Shown piece by piece: positions 9,253 through 17,567 of a stretch of 64,000 bases of DNA. Numbering within the stretch: the stretch's first letter is position 1; each line of letters starts with the position of its first letter. A program made the translations under genes and the position numbers. Source of the DNA: Pseudodesulfovibrio aespoeensis Aspo-2 (GTDB lineage: Bacteria > Desulfobacterota > Desulfovibrionia > Desulfovibrionales > Desulfovibrionaceae); the NCBI RefSeq assembly GCF_000176915.2, contig NC_014844.1, positions 3,565,110 to 3,629,109 of the forward strand, written 5' to 3'. Under the pieces are notes generated by a model. The model made no database searches and was not told the origin of the DNA. It saw only the letters and a list, made by a program, of their open reading frames with translations.

Positions 9253-9961
9253 GGGGCTGTACCAGATAACTCCTCTGGGTTATCAGTATGGCAATGCGAA
9301 AAAGTCGTTTGAGCAAGGACAAGCAGCTTCGTTTAATCGAACATTTTGTTGCCGGCACGACAGCTCGTTGTGCTGCTGATCTGGTTGGTGTGAACGTCAA
9401 AACAGCCGCCTATTACTTTCACCGGCTCCGGGAAATCATAGCGGAAGAAGAGTCCTGTGAAGGGATGGATTTTGGCGAATTTGAGGTCGATGAAAGCTAC
9501 TTCGGTGGCAAGCGAAAGGGCAAAAGAGGACGTGGGGCGGCTGGTAAGGTTCCTGTTTTTGGAATCCTTAAAAGGGGTGGGAAGGTATATACACAGGTGA
9601 TTCCTGATGCAAAAGGTAAAACCTTGCTTCCCATTATTCAGGAAAGAATCCAGCCAGACAGTGTGGTTTACTCGGACTGCTGGTATGGCTACAATGTCCT
9701 CGATGTGTCAGCATTCAAACACTTCCGAATCAACCACTCGAAGCTGTTTGCAGATAGCCACAACCACATCAATGGAATCGAGAATTTTTGGAACCAGGCC
9801 AAACGCCATATGAGGAAATTCAACGGCATTCCAACCAAGCATTTTTCTCTGTTTTTAAAGGAATGCGAGTGGCGTTTTAATAACAGCAATCCGCGAAGTC
9901 AGTTTAAACAGCTGAAACAGTGGGTTAGAAGGTATATGGGCTAGTTATCTGGCACAGCCCC
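9253..9961 (+). mobile_element. Intact IS1595-family insertion sequence
   Basis: A 709-bp element with 19-bp terminal inverted repeats differing at one base: GGGGCTGTACCAGATAACT at 9253-9271, and its complement with a G for A change at 9943-9961. It is flanked by a perfect 8-bp target duplication ATATATTT (9245-9252 and 9962-9969), as expected for IS1595. It carries one transposase gene. It sits in an AT-rich spot after the LysE gene and appears complete and potentially active. Confidence 0.95.
9288..9944 (+). CDS. IS1595-family transposase
   Basis: A 218-residue transposase filling the element. The N terminus (1-50) looks like an HTH region. The ISXO2-like DDE/N domain includes GEFEVDESYFGGKRKGKRG (first D near 66), VYSDCWYGYN (about 137-146), HINGIENFWNQAKRHMRKFNG (about 159-179) and a C-terminal W-R-F-N motif. 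This matches IS1016/ISPna2-like members. It catalyses excision and integration of the element. An identical C-terminal 159 residues is encoded at 51759-52238. Confidence 0.95.
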   Translation: MAMRKSRLSKDKQLRLIEHFVAGTTARCAADLVGVNVKTAAYYFHRLREIIAEEESCEGMDFGEFEVDESYFGGKRKGKRGRGAAGKVPVFGILKRGGKVYTQVIPDAKGKTLLPIIQERIQPDSVVYSDCWYGYNVLDVSAFKHFRINHSKLFADSHNHINGIENFWNQAKRHMRKFNGIPTKHFSLFLKECEWRFNNSNPRSQFKQLKQWVRRYMG

Positions 9962-10112
9962 ATATATTTTTTTCGACAACTATTACTAAGGAGACTTGAT
10001 GTTTACGCAATTGGATTCTGTTCATTATGCATAGCAAGGGCTATTGCATAACAACATAATCTTTTAGGCAATCGCTCTTGCTCAATCCTGATACAAAAAT
10101 AGGAGGAGCAGA

Positions 10113-10385
10113 ATGAGCTATAAAAAAGCAATTGATATCTTGCCGCACAACTTATTGAGTGCAGTTCAGCAGTATATTGACGGTGATTATATTTACATCC
10201 CACGTAAAGAAGAAAAAAAACAGTCGTGGGGTGCAAATACACAGACAAGGGAAACCATTCGGGCACGAAATATGGAAATTCTGTCCAGGCGATTGGCAGG
10301 TTTCTCTGTTGCTGAATTGGCCGAGCAATACTTCTTGTCAGAAAAGGCTATATACAAAATAATTAATGCCAGTAAAATCGGCTAA
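10113..10385 (+). CDS. CD3324-like HTH protein (Mor-type transcription regulator fold)
   Basis: A 90-residue protein with an AGGAGGA ribosome site 4-9 bases before the ATG. It has an N-terminal ILPHNLLSAVQQYIDGDYIYIPRKE block, a TRETIRARN linker and a C-terminal helix-turn-helix GFSVAELAEQYFLSEKAIYKII. This architecture matches the CD3324 family, small DNA-binding proteins common in Firmicutes and related to the Mu Mor activator C terminus. Base composition is much more AT-rich than the neighbouring core genes, suggesting transfer. It is followed by its own terminator. Confidence 0.8.
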   Translation: MSYKKAIDILPHNLLSAVQQYIDGDYIYIPRKEEKKQSWGANTQTRETIRARNMEILSRRLAGFSVAELAEQYFLSEKAIYKIINASKIG

Positions 10386-10391
10386 TATCCT

Positions 10392-10422
10392 AGCGCCCTG
10401 ACTTTGGTCGGGGCGCTTTTTC
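10392..10422 (+). terminator. Rho-independent terminator after the CD3324-like gene
   Basis: The AGCGCCC arm (10392-10398) pairs with GGGCGCT (10411-10417), followed by a T-rich stretch, 7 bases after the stop codon. Confidence 0.85.
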
Positions 10423-10625
10423 TTTTCTTAAACAAAAAGTAGCATGCGCACTATGACCATACGTAGTATTGTTGCATGTATTATGATCAACCATATCGTC
10501 GATAAATAAGCTATTTATTAGTATTTTGACAGATTATGGCTCTGGCAATAGGTTTTCTGGTGTGCAAGAACTGACATTTGGCAGGAATCACTTCATAGCA
10601 CAACTTAGTAACAGGAGATTCTGCA

Positions 10626-11372
10626 TTGGACATCCCACGTATCTTCAACATTACCGAGAGCGCTCACCGCATCCATAACCCGTTCACACCAGAAAAGCTC
10701 GCCACACTCGGCGCAGCGTTGCGCCTGGACTCGGGGATTCGTATGCTCGACCTCGGCAGCGGTTCGGGCGAGATGCTGTGCACTTGGGCACGCGATTACG
10801 GAATCGTCGGAGTCGGCATCGACATGAGCCGGTTGTTCTCCAAGCAAGCGAAACTCCGCGCTGAAGAACTCGGGGTCACCGATCAGGTCGTGTTCATCCA
10901 CGGCGACGCTGCCGGCTACGTCGCGGGCGAAAAAGTCGGGGTGGCAGCCTGTCTCGGCGCCACGTGGATCGGGGGGGGAGTCGTCGGCACCATCGAGCTT
11001 CTGGCGAAGAGTCTCTGCACCAAAGGAATCATCCTCATCGGCGAACCCTACTGGTTGCAGATACCACCGACGGAAGACGTTGCCAAGGGATGCGGTGCCG
11101 ATTCTATCTCCGACTTTCTCATGCTTCCAGAACTTCTCGCGTCTTTCGACGGCCTCGACTTCGATGTTGTGGAAATGGTTCTGGCAGACCAAGAAGGCTG
11201 GGATAGGTACGAGGCGGCCAAGTGGCTCACAATGCGCCGATGGCTTGAATCAAATCCCGACGACGACTTCGCAAAAGATGTTCGAGCCAAACTGACCTTG
11301 GAGCCAAAGCGCTACGCCGCATACACCCGTGAATACCTTGGATGGGGCGTATTCGCGCTGATGGCGCGGTGA
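10626..11372 (+). CDS. Class I SAM-dependent methyltransferase
   Basis: A 248-residue protein with motif I LDLGSGSGEM (41-50), an acidic loop VGIDMSR after strand 2 and the VAACLGATWIGGG region after strand 4. It would transfer a methyl group from S-adenosylmethionine to a small molecule or protein; the acceptor is unknown. The start is TTG at 10626, with AGGAG 9 bases upstream. No closer ATG preserves the conserved MDIPRIF start. It lies in the same low-GC accessory patch as the IS and the HTH gene and looks like horizontally acquired cargo. Confidence 0.85.
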   Translation: MDIPRIFNITESAHRIHNPFTPEKLATLGAALRLDSGIRMLDLGSGSGEMLCTWARDYGIVGVGIDMSRLFSKQAKLRAEELGVTDQVVFIHGDAAGYVAGEKVGVAACLGATWIGGGVVGTIELLAKSLCTKGIILIGEPYWLQIPPTEDVAKGCGADSISDFLMLPELLASFDGLDFDVVEMVLADQEGWDRYEAAKWLTMRRWLESNPDDDFAKDVRAKLTLEPKRYAAYTREYLGWGVFALMAR

Positions 11373-11572
11373 TGTGAGGCGGCGGGGATATTCGGCGGAT
11401 TGTCAACGACTGGAGTGGCTGAGCTACACTCGGTGGCTCGTCGAAGTGTGAGTTCCTGTTTAATTGCGGAACACCCAAGCAACTGATCGAATTCACCCGC
11501 AAAGGGGAAACCTCCTTGTCGGACACGCTTCCGCATCATGAACATGCGGCTTCACAAACCCGCCTCTCGCCT

Positions 11573-13102
11573 CTAGCCCTGCCGGTCCATGCTGCGGTAG
11601 TTGATGGCCTCGGCCAGATGGGCCGGGCCGATCCAGTCGGCCCCGTCCAGGTCGGCGATGGTGCGCGAGATGCGCAGGATGCGGACGTAGGCGCGGGCCG
11701 AGAGGCCCAGGGATTCCACGGCTTTTTTCAGAAAGGCGTGCTCCGTGTCGCCCAGGCGGCACCAATCCTCCAGGGCAGAGCCTGTCAGCTCGGAGTTGAG
11801 GGCTATGGGCTGGTCCGCATAGCGCGCGGTCTGGATGGCCCTGGCCGCGATGATCCGAGCGCGCATGGTGGCCGAGTCGATGTCGCCCCTGGTCTGCTTG
11901 AGGTCGTCATAGGGCACGGCAGGCACCTCCACCTGGAGGTCGATGCGGTCGAGCAGCGGGCCGGAGATGCGCGAGCGGTAGCGCTGCACGGCCAGCGGCG
12001 AGCACTGGCAGGGGTGGGTGTCGTCCGTCAGGTAGCCGCAGGGGCAGGGGTTCATGGCCGCCACCAGCATGATGTCCGCCGGGTATCTGAGCGACACCAG
12101 CGAGCGGGAGATGGTCACCTCGCCATCCTCCAGGGGCTGGCGCAGCACTTCGAGCACGGACTTCTTGAACTCCGGCATCTCGTCGAGAAAGAGCACACCC
12201 CGGTGGGCCAGGGAGGTCTCGCCGGGCTGGGGATAACGGCCCCCGCCGATGAGGCCCACGTCGGAAATGGTGTGGTGCGGGGTGCGGAAGGGGCGCGTGA
12301 CCATGAGCGCCTGCCCGTCCGGCAGCTGCCCGGCCACGGAATAGATCTTGGTCACCTCCAGGGCCTCCTCGAAGAGCAGGGGCGGGAGCACCGTGGGGAT
12401 GCGCTTGGCGAGCATGGTCTTGCCCGAGCCGGGCGGGCCGATGAAGAGCAGATTGTGGCCCCCGGCGGCCGCGATCTCAATGGCGCGCTTGGCGTGTTCC
12501 TGGCCCTTGACCTCGGCGAAATCACTCAGGAAGGTCCGCCGCTCGGCCCACAGGGTGTCGATGTCCACGGCAGCGGGCTCCACGGATTCCTCGCCCAGGA
12601 GCATGCGCACCACCTGGCCCAGGTCCGTGGCCCCGATGACCGGGATATCCTTGACCACCGCGCCCTCGCGGCCATTCGCCGCAGGCACGACGATGCCCCG
12701 GCCCTTGCCCGCCCGCGCCGCCAGGGCCAGGGGCAGCACGCCGGACACGGGCTTGAGCTCGCCGGTCAGGGACAGCTCGCCCGCCATGTACCACCCCTCG
12801 GCGGCGCCCCACGGGATCACGCCCATGGCGCAGAGAATGCCCACGGCCAGGGGCAGGTCATAGGCACTGCCTTCCTTGCGCACATCCGCCGGGGCCAGAT
12901 TCACAGTGATGCGCGCAGGCGGCACCTTGAACCCGCAATTCTTGAGCGCGGAAAAGACGCGCTCCTTGGATTCCCTGACCGCGCCCTCGGCCAGTCCGAC
13001 CATGGTGAAGGCGGGCATGCCGGAACGGGAGAAATCGACTTCGAGTTCGACCTTGAAGGCGTCTATGCCCATGAGCGCGGCGCAGGCCACATTTGCTATC
13101 AT
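11573..13102 (-). CDS. comM: YifB/ComM family Mg-chelatase-like AAA+ ATPase
   Basis: A 509-residue protein. It has an N-terminal ChlI-type Lon-protease-like fold (MIANVACAALMGIDAFKVEL), a AAA+ core with Walker A GPPGSGKTMLAKR near 215-227 and Walker B GVLFLDEMPEF, a cysteine cluster MNPCPCGY...CQC, and the C-terminal Mg_chelatase_C part with SARAYVRILRISRTIADLDG. ComM is a hexameric helicase that extends branch migration during natural transformation in Proteobacteria. The start ATG at 13102 gives the usual ~506-510 aa length; longer readings add unrelated sequence. Confidence 0.93.
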   Translation of the reverse strand: MIANVACAALMGIDAFKVELEVDFSRSGMPAFTMVGLAEGAVRESKERVFSALKNCGFKVPPARITVNLAPADVRKEGSAYDLPLAVGILCAMGVIPWGAAEGWYMAGELSLTGELKPVSGVLPLALAARAGKGRGIVVPAANGREGAVVKDIPVIGATDLGQVVRMLLGEESVEPAAVDIDTLWAERRTFLSDFAEVKGQEHAKRAIEIAAAGGHNLLFIGPPGSGKTMLAKRIPTVLPPLLFEEALEVTKIYSVAGQLPDGQALMVTRPFRTPHHTISDVGLIGGGRYPQPGETSLAHRGVLFLDEMPEFKKSVLEVLRQPLEDGEVTISRSLVSLRYPADIMLVAAMNPCPCGYLTDDTHPCQCSPLAVQRYRSRISGPLLDRIDLQVEVPAVPYDDLKQTRGDIDSATMRARIIAARAIQTARYADQPIALNSELTGSALEDWCRLGDTEHAFLKKAVESLGLSARAYVRILRISRTIADLDGADWIGPAHLAEAINYRSMDRQG

Positions 13103-13343
13103 CGCTTCATTCCAGGGTGAGAGGTGAAGTTCCTCCTGTCGCGTGCCGACCTTACCCTGAAGCGGCCCATGCGGCAACCTGTAAAGATGTCTCGCATATT
13201 TATCTGTCCTCCGGCCACAGCGGCCAGCGGCCCCGCCCGCGTGACCACGTCTGCCCCCTCTCCTGTCAGTCAGCAAGAAAGCCCCAGGGCACAAGCCCGC
13301 CGATTCCCTTGCCCCGGCTTGTTTAGACTTTTTCGACAACCTG

Positions 13344-13359
13344 TGGTACTTAAGTGCCA
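13344..13359. promoter_or_regulatory. Palindrome in front of the exported-protein gene
   Basis: TGGTACTTAAGTGCCA is a 16-bp palindrome with one mismatched pair, 38 bp upstream of the ATG at 13398. It could be an operator. There is no evidence for a particular regulator. Confidence 0.3.
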
Positions 13360-13397
13360 TCACTGCGATGTGCGCCATACGGATTCCCGGAGGATTC

Positions 13398-14120
13398 ATG
13401 CGGACCATTTTCCTGACCCTGTTGCTCCTGCTCCTTGTCTCGGCCACTGGCCAGGCCCTGGACACCTATTCCGACGACGCCCCGCTCCCGGCGACCACGC
13501 CGGCGGAGTCGACGACGCCCGACGGGGCAGAGCCCAAAGCCACGGAGTCTGCCCCCGGAGCCACGGAGTCTGCCATGGAAGCCGCCTCCGAGGACGAGAT
13601 CGACCCCGACCAGACGGGCGCGGCGCCGGAGATGACGCCGGAAGAGGCGCGCCAAGCCTCTGAAACGGATGAGGAAAACCAAGAAGACGAAGCAGGCGCA
13701 ACCGAGGCGCAAACGCCCGCCACCCAAGGCTACACCAGCGTCATCAGCGACAACCTGCGGCTGGAACCGCTGGGTTCCGTGACCCTGAACAACGGCACGG
13801 TCCACAACATCATGGACTTCCAGAAGCTCGGGAAATATTTCATCTATATCGCTGGCAAGCTCAATGGCCGCTCGTCGACCATCATCAGCCTGACCCGCCT
13901 GACCGACCTGCAGAACTGGTCCTCCATCGCCTTCAAGGACCCGCACACCTTCACCATCGTGGACAAGAAGAAAAAAGAGCTGTTCTTTGCCGAATCGCGC
14001 CTCTACCTCGGCACGGACAGCCCGGCCACATACACCTTCATTTCCATGAACCCCAACAATTTCCAGCCCGAAGTCATTGAGGTGAACAAGAGGGACGTCA
14101 AGTCCATTGTCATCAACTGA
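13398..14120 (+). CDS. Exported protein with acidic linker and C-terminal beta domain
   Basis: A 240-residue protein. Residues 1-19 are a signal peptide (MRTIFLTLLLLLLVSATGQA). A low-complexity region rich in Ala, Glu, Thr and Pro follows (20-110), with repeated ATESA blocks. The C-terminal folded part (about 115-240) is rich in beta strands and hydroxyl residues. The ATG at 13398 has an ideal GGAGG site; an upstream start would hide the signal peptide. The protein is expected in the periplasm or tethered at the surface. I do not recognise the domain. It is followed after 23 bp by a DUF3568 lipoprotein on the same strand. Confidence 0.8.
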   Translation: MRTIFLTLLLLLLVSATGQALDTYSDDAPLPATTPAESTTPDGAEPKATESAPGATESAMEAASEDEIDPDQTGAAPEMTPEEARQASETDEENQEDEAGATEAQTPATQGYTSVISDNLRLEPLGSVTLNNGTVHNIMDFQKLGKYFIYIAGKLNGRSSTIISLTRLTDLQNWSSIAFKDPHTFTIVDKKKKELFFAESRLYLGTDSPATYTFISMNPNNFQPEVIEVNKRDVKSIVIN

Positions 14121-14143
14121 CTCCAGCGCAAGGGGAAACAACC

Positions 14144-14533
14144 ATGAAGACCATCACGCGCGCCACCGCCGCCATGATCCTGAGCGCCATGCTCCTGTGT
14201 TCCGCCGGATGCGGCGCCATACTCCTGGGCGGCGCTGCCGCCGCAGGCACCTATGTCTACCTCGACGGACAGGCCAAAAACACCTACAAGGCGAGCCTGC
14301 AAAAAAGCATCGCCGCCAGCATCGCCGCCTGCAAGGAGCTGTCCATTCCCGTGACCAGCGAGAGCAAGGACGGCTCCTCGGCCAAGATCGTGGGCAAGCT
14401 CTCCGGCGACACCGTCTACATCACCATGAAGCTGGTGGGCGACAACCTGACCGAGATCTCGGTGCGCGTCGGCCTGTTCGGCAACGAATCCGCCTCGCGC
14501 CGCATCCACGCCACCATCGCCCGCCGCCTGTAG
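14144..14533 (+). CDS. DUF3568-type lipoprotein
   Basis: A 129-residue lipoprotein. The signal peptide ends in a lipobox LCSAGC with the acylated cysteine at 23. It is followed by AILLGGAAAAGTYVYLDGQ, the hallmark glycine/alanine stretch of DUF3568 proteins, and a small domain with alternating strands (SAKIVGKLSGDTVYITMKLVG). These are membrane-anchored periplasmic proteins of unknown function in Desulfobacterota. The ATG is preceded by AGGGGAAA. It probably forms a two-gene unit with the preceding exported protein. Confidence 0.85.
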   Translation: MKTITRATAAMILSAMLLCSAGCGAILLGGAAAAGTYVYLDGQAKNTYKASLQKSIAASIAACKELSIPVTSESKDGSSAKIVGKLSGDTVYITMKLVGDNLTEISVRVGLFGNESASRRIHATIARRL

Positions 14534-14725
14534 CGGGCCGCGAAAAAGCGTCCAATCCGCGTCGCTGCTTCAAACCGGACTGACACCGCGCCTGGCAGGG
14601 AAAAACCACCTGCCTGTTGACCTCCAGACTTTTTCGAGATAAGAGTCCGGTAAGTTGCCTTTTGGCGTTGTGTGATGGCAGCCAAGGGTGACGATAGGTG
14701 ACGATACTGAAACAGGGAGGACTGC
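14534..14725. other. Intergenic region without a clear gene
   Basis: This stretch lies between the lipoprotein stop and the candidate small ORF at 14726. It holds no convincing gene. The sequence AGACTTTTTCGAGATAAGAG resembles terminator debris, but no stem followed by T run was found. Confidence 0.4.
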
Positions 14726-14947
14726 ATGGCACGGCTCGTCTTTGCTTCCACGCCCCTGAAGGTGGTTGTCCGCCTTGGCCGGGCAAGCTCTCTTGGCACC
14801 CGCCGGACAGACGCGGTCTCCTGTGTCTGGAGCCGCAGGCTGCTGCGGCCACGGCGGCTGCATCTCGCCACCCGCGTCATCGGGCTGATCGCCCGCACCC
14901 CCCAGCCGGATACGGACAGGAACCATGGACGACTCATACACCCATAG
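14726..14947 (+). CDS. Candidate small basic protein (uncertain)
   Basis: A 73-codon frame with a textbook GGGAGG site 5 bases before its ATG. The product is very Arg-rich (MARLVFASTPLKVVVRLGRA...) with no known domain. It overlaps the start of the next gene (14925) by 23 bp, so it could be a leader peptide coupled to that regulator or a chance frame. The strong ribosome site is the only positive evidence. Confidence 0.3.
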   Translation: MARLVFASTPLKVVVRLGRASSLGTRRTDAVSCVWSRRLLRPRRLHLATRVIGLIARTPQPDTDRNHGRLIHP

Positions 14948-15929
14948 GGATCTCGCCGCCCTGTGCAAGGTCTCGGAAACGACCATCAAGAGCTACCGGC
15001 GCAAGTTCCCCGGCTTCATCCCGGTGCTCACGCGCGGCAAGCCCATCCGGTTCAGGAAGGAGGCGGGCGAGGTCTGTCTCAGGATTCGCGACTGCTTTGA
15101 CAAGGGGCTGTCCGTCAACGAAACCTTGAAAATCCTCAAAGAGAACTTCAAGGAATCCTTGTCGGCGCGGCGGTCTGCCCGGACGGCGAGCGCCCCCCCC
15201 CTCCCTGCGACCGAGGGCGAAGGCGGAGTCATCTCGCAGGAATATCTTGAGAAATTTTTTGCCACCGCCGGGCAGATGATGCAGGGCATGGCCGGGCTGG
15301 CCACGGCCCAGGCCAAGTCCGGGCAGCGGCTGGCCAAGCTTGAGGCCGCAGTGGAGAGCCTGATCGAGGTGCAGCAGCAAAACAGCGAGGCCTTCAGAAT
15401 TTTTCTGGCACACTCGAAACCCCCGGCATCGGACACACTACCTACGTCCTCCTCGCCCGATGCCGGGGACGCGCCAAGCGAGAAACCGGTCCGGGCCAGG
15501 AAGATCGTCAACGTGACCACCCCGGACGGCGACGTGAAGTCCTATACCCTTGAAAAGACCGGCGCGGACCGGTCCCGGTCCATGGAACGCCCCTCAGACG
15601 CCTTCCTGAACACGCCCATCGTCATCCGCAACGACCAGGGCGAGTTCCTGGGCGTGCCAGGCAGGCTGCCGCTCTCGGCCTTTGTCGAGGCCCTGGTGCG
15701 CGACGCCGAGGAGAGCGGGGCCTCCCTGTCCAACTGGCACCGCGATGACGACACCTGGATATTCACCATGCAGACCCCTGGCGGCGATTCCCACGCGCTC
15801 CATTTTCTCTCCACCACCACCCCGCGCGGCAATCTGGTGGTCCTCCTCGACCGCCTCGATGTCAACGGCGAGCAGACCACCCCCCGCTTTCTCCAGGAGT
15901 TTTTCCGGCAGGTGAAGGACAGGATCTGA
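14925..15929 (+). CDS. MerR-like HTH protein with coiled coil
   Basis: A 334-residue protein. The N terminus (1-75) is a MerR-like winged helix: YTHRDLAALCKVSETTIKSY and a KPIRFRKEAGE wing. It is followed by a helical, probably coiled-coil region (105-165) and a hydroxyl/Pro-rich linker. The C-terminal domain (about 190-334) starts KIVNVTTPDGDVKSYTLE and is not recognised. It is probably a cytoplasmic DNA-binding regulator. Another HTH plus coiled-coil protein of similar plan is encoded at 57556-58266. The ATG is preceded by AGGA. Confidence 0.7.
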   Translation: MDDSYTHRDLAALCKVSETTIKSYRRKFPGFIPVLTRGKPIRFRKEAGEVCLRIRDCFDKGLSVNETLKILKENFKESLSARRSARTASAPPLPATEGEGGVISQEYLEKFFATAGQMMQGMAGLATAQAKSGQRLAKLEAAVESLIEVQQQNSEAFRIFLAHSKPPASDTLPTSSSPDAGDAPSEKPVRARKIVNVTTPDGDVKSYTLEKTGADRSRSMERPSDAFLNTPIVIRNDQGEFLGVPGRLPLSAFVEALVRDAEESGASLSNWHRDDDTWIFTMQTPGGDSHALHFLSTTTPRGNLVVLLDRLDVNGEQTTPRFLQEFFRQVKDRI

Positions 15930-15955
15930 GCTGGCAGACTTTCAGGGACGACAAA

Positions 15956-15986
15956 AAACGGGATGCGGCTCTCGCCCATCCCGTTT
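15956..15986. terminator. Bidirectional terminator between the HTH gene and a LysR gene
   Basis: A 10-bp stem (15956-15965 with 15977-15986) with AAA on one side and TTT on the other. On the minus strand it is followed by a run of T and lies 35 bp after the LysR stop. It can also end the plus-strand HTH gene. Confidence 0.75.
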
Positions 15987-16020
15987 GCCTGTCCTGGCGG
16001 ACATTGCGGCCCGAAGCCCC

Positions 16021-16899
16021 CTACTCCAGCCCCCAGACCTTTCTGACGTGGTCGATGACCGCGCGCATGACCGGGTCCTGATCGCGCCGCTTGAGGCAGA
16101 CAAAGTGCAGGTCGATGGACAACTCCTCAAAGGGCACGGCGTGGACCACGCCGATCCGGTTGGCAGCCTTGAGCTCGTTCTCGCGCAGGAATGAGACGCC
16201 CTTGCCCGCGGCCACCAGGACGCGGATGACCTCGTCGCCGTCCACCTCCATCTCATAGGCGGGCTTGAGGTTGCGGGTGGAAAAGAACGGTCCGATGAGC
16301 CGTTGCAGCGGGTTGTCGCTGGGGTCCATGATCCACGGCAGCTCGGCCAGGGCCGCAAGCCCGCCCTTGATCCTGTCCTTCCAGATATCCGGCACGGCCA
16401 CGAAGAACCGGGTAGTCTCCAGGCGCACGGTCAGGATATCGGCGTGCCGGGGCGGGCCAAAGATGAACCCGCAGTCGAGCTTGCCCTGGTTGATCTGCCC
16501 CTGCACCGCGGTGCTGGCGCTCTGGAGGATCTGAAGCGTGATCTTGGAATGCTGGGTCGCCAGGGAATTGAGCAGGGGCACGATGCGCAGGTACTCGGCG
16601 TCCGTGTTCAGCCCGATGGACAGATCGCCCACCAGCTCGCCGCCCATGTTCCTGGCCTCGAGCTTGAGCTCGCGGGCGGCCCGGAGCACCTCGCCCGCCT
16701 TGTCGCGCAGCCGGCTCCCGGCCTCGGTCAAACGCATGCCCTTGGGCGTACGGATGAAGAGCCGGGTCTCAAGCTCATCCTCCAGCGCCTTGATGTGGGC
16801 GCTGATGGTGGGCTGGCTGGCGTGCAGCCGCTCGGCGGCGCGCGTCAGGTGGCCTTCCTCGGCCACAACCACAAAAGTCTTGAGCTGGTAGAGTTCCAT
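16021..16899 (-). CDS. LysR-family transcriptional regulator (first of a pair)
   Basis: A 292-residue LTTR. The N-terminal winged HTH (1-60) is MELYQLKTFVVVAEEGHLTRAAERLHASQPTISAHIKALE. The effector-binding domain (about 90-292) has two alpha/beta lobes. The start ATG at 16899 has AAGGGG upstream; a TTG nine codons earlier is less likely. It is clearly paralogous to the LysR at 18167-19102, sharing SIGLNTDAEYLR versus GIGLNTDPEFLR. Divergently transcribed 210 bp away is a small hydrophobic protein (17109), an arrangement typical for an LTTR target. The effector is unknown. Confidence 0.93.
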   Translation of the reverse strand: MELYQLKTFVVVAEEGHLTRAAERLHASQPTISAHIKALEDELETRLFIRTPKGMRLTEAGSRLRDKAGEVLRAARELKLEARNMGGELVGDLSIGLNTDAEYLRIVPLLNSLATQHSKITLQILQSASTAVQGQINQGKLDCGFIFGPPRHADILTVRLETTRFFVAVPDIWKDRIKGGLAALAELPWIMDPSDNPLQRLIGPFFSTRNLKPAYEMEVDGDEVIRVLVAAGKGVSFLRENELKAANRIGVVHAVPFEELSIDLHFVCLKRRDQDPVMRAVIDHVRKVWGLE

Positions 16900-17108
16900 G
16901 GCCCCTTGTCCGGCACTGCGGCCCAAAAGTCAATCACCCTCGCTGATACACATTCGTCACCTTGATCGGAAAACCAGATCGAGAGCATCACACAATACAA
17001 TTGGATTGGTTTCAACAGGTTCCGTAGATATGCAGACATGGAAAACCGCCCAACTGGTGGCACCCCGACCGGCAGACCCTGACCGGCGGCAGAAGAAAGG
17101 AGAACCCC

Positions 17109-17285
17109 ATGAGCATGGATTGCGATACCCGACTTTCAATGATGGCCATGCGCCAGCGCGCCGCCAACGCGCGCACCGCGCAACCCGCCTTGCCCCGCCG
17201 CACCCCCCGTGTCCGCCGGGCCAGCCAGACCGTGGCCGCAGGCATGGCAGCCTTTGCCCTGACCCTTTTCTCACGCGGATTCTGA
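17109..17285 (+). CDS. Small protein with C-terminal hydrophobic segment, divergent from LysR
   Basis: A 58-codon gene with a strong AAAGGAG site 6 bases before the ATG. The product is basic in the middle (many Arg) and ends in a hydrophobic stretch QTVAAGMAAFALTLFSRGF that could be a membrane anchor. It is divergent from the LysR gene and followed by a strong terminator, which together argue for a real transcript. No family is recognised. The second LysR at 18167 also has a small divergent hydrophobic protein. Confidence 0.6.
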   Translation: MSMDCDTRLSMMAMRQRAANARTAQPALPRRTPRVRRASQTVAAGMAAFALTLFSRGF

Positions 17286-17333
17286 TCTTTCGGGGCCGAC
17301 AGGCCCCCACACCACGCGGGTTTGAGCCGCCCT

Positions 17334-17385
17334 TGCCCGGATTTTATCCTTTCCGTCCGGGCAGGGGCGGCTCTTTATTTCTCTT
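17334..17385 (+). terminator. Rho-independent terminator after the 58-aa gene
   Basis: A long GC stem with arms GAGCCGCC at 17334 and GGCGGCTC ending at 17373, continuing through TTGCCCGGA/TCCGGGCA. It is followed by a T-rich stretch and lies 48 bp after the small gene. Confidence 0.8.
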
Positions 17386-17440
17386 CCACCGTTCCCCTTG
17401 CCCGACACGGTTCCAACCATAATTTCATTATAACGAGTGG

Positions 17441-17467
17441 TTATCATAATTTTAGGAATTATTATCA
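17441..17467. promoter_or_regulatory. Fur/PerR-like operator upstream of rubrerythrin
   Basis: An AT-rich inverted repeat: TTATCATAATT (17441-17451), 5-bp spacer, AATTATTATCA (17457-17467), 9 of 11 positions symmetric. It lies about 100 bp before the rubrerythrin start in a strikingly AT-rich island. PerR-type repressors control rubrerythrin in Desulfovibrio; assignment to PerR or Fur here is by resemblance only. Confidence 0.5.
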
Positions 17468-17567
17468 CTTTTTTCTTGCGTCTGGTCACCGGGTTGATGT
17501 AGAAATGGCTTCAAGAAAAACGTACACTCGCTGAAAACAATAGACCCAAAAGACTAAGGAGATACCC

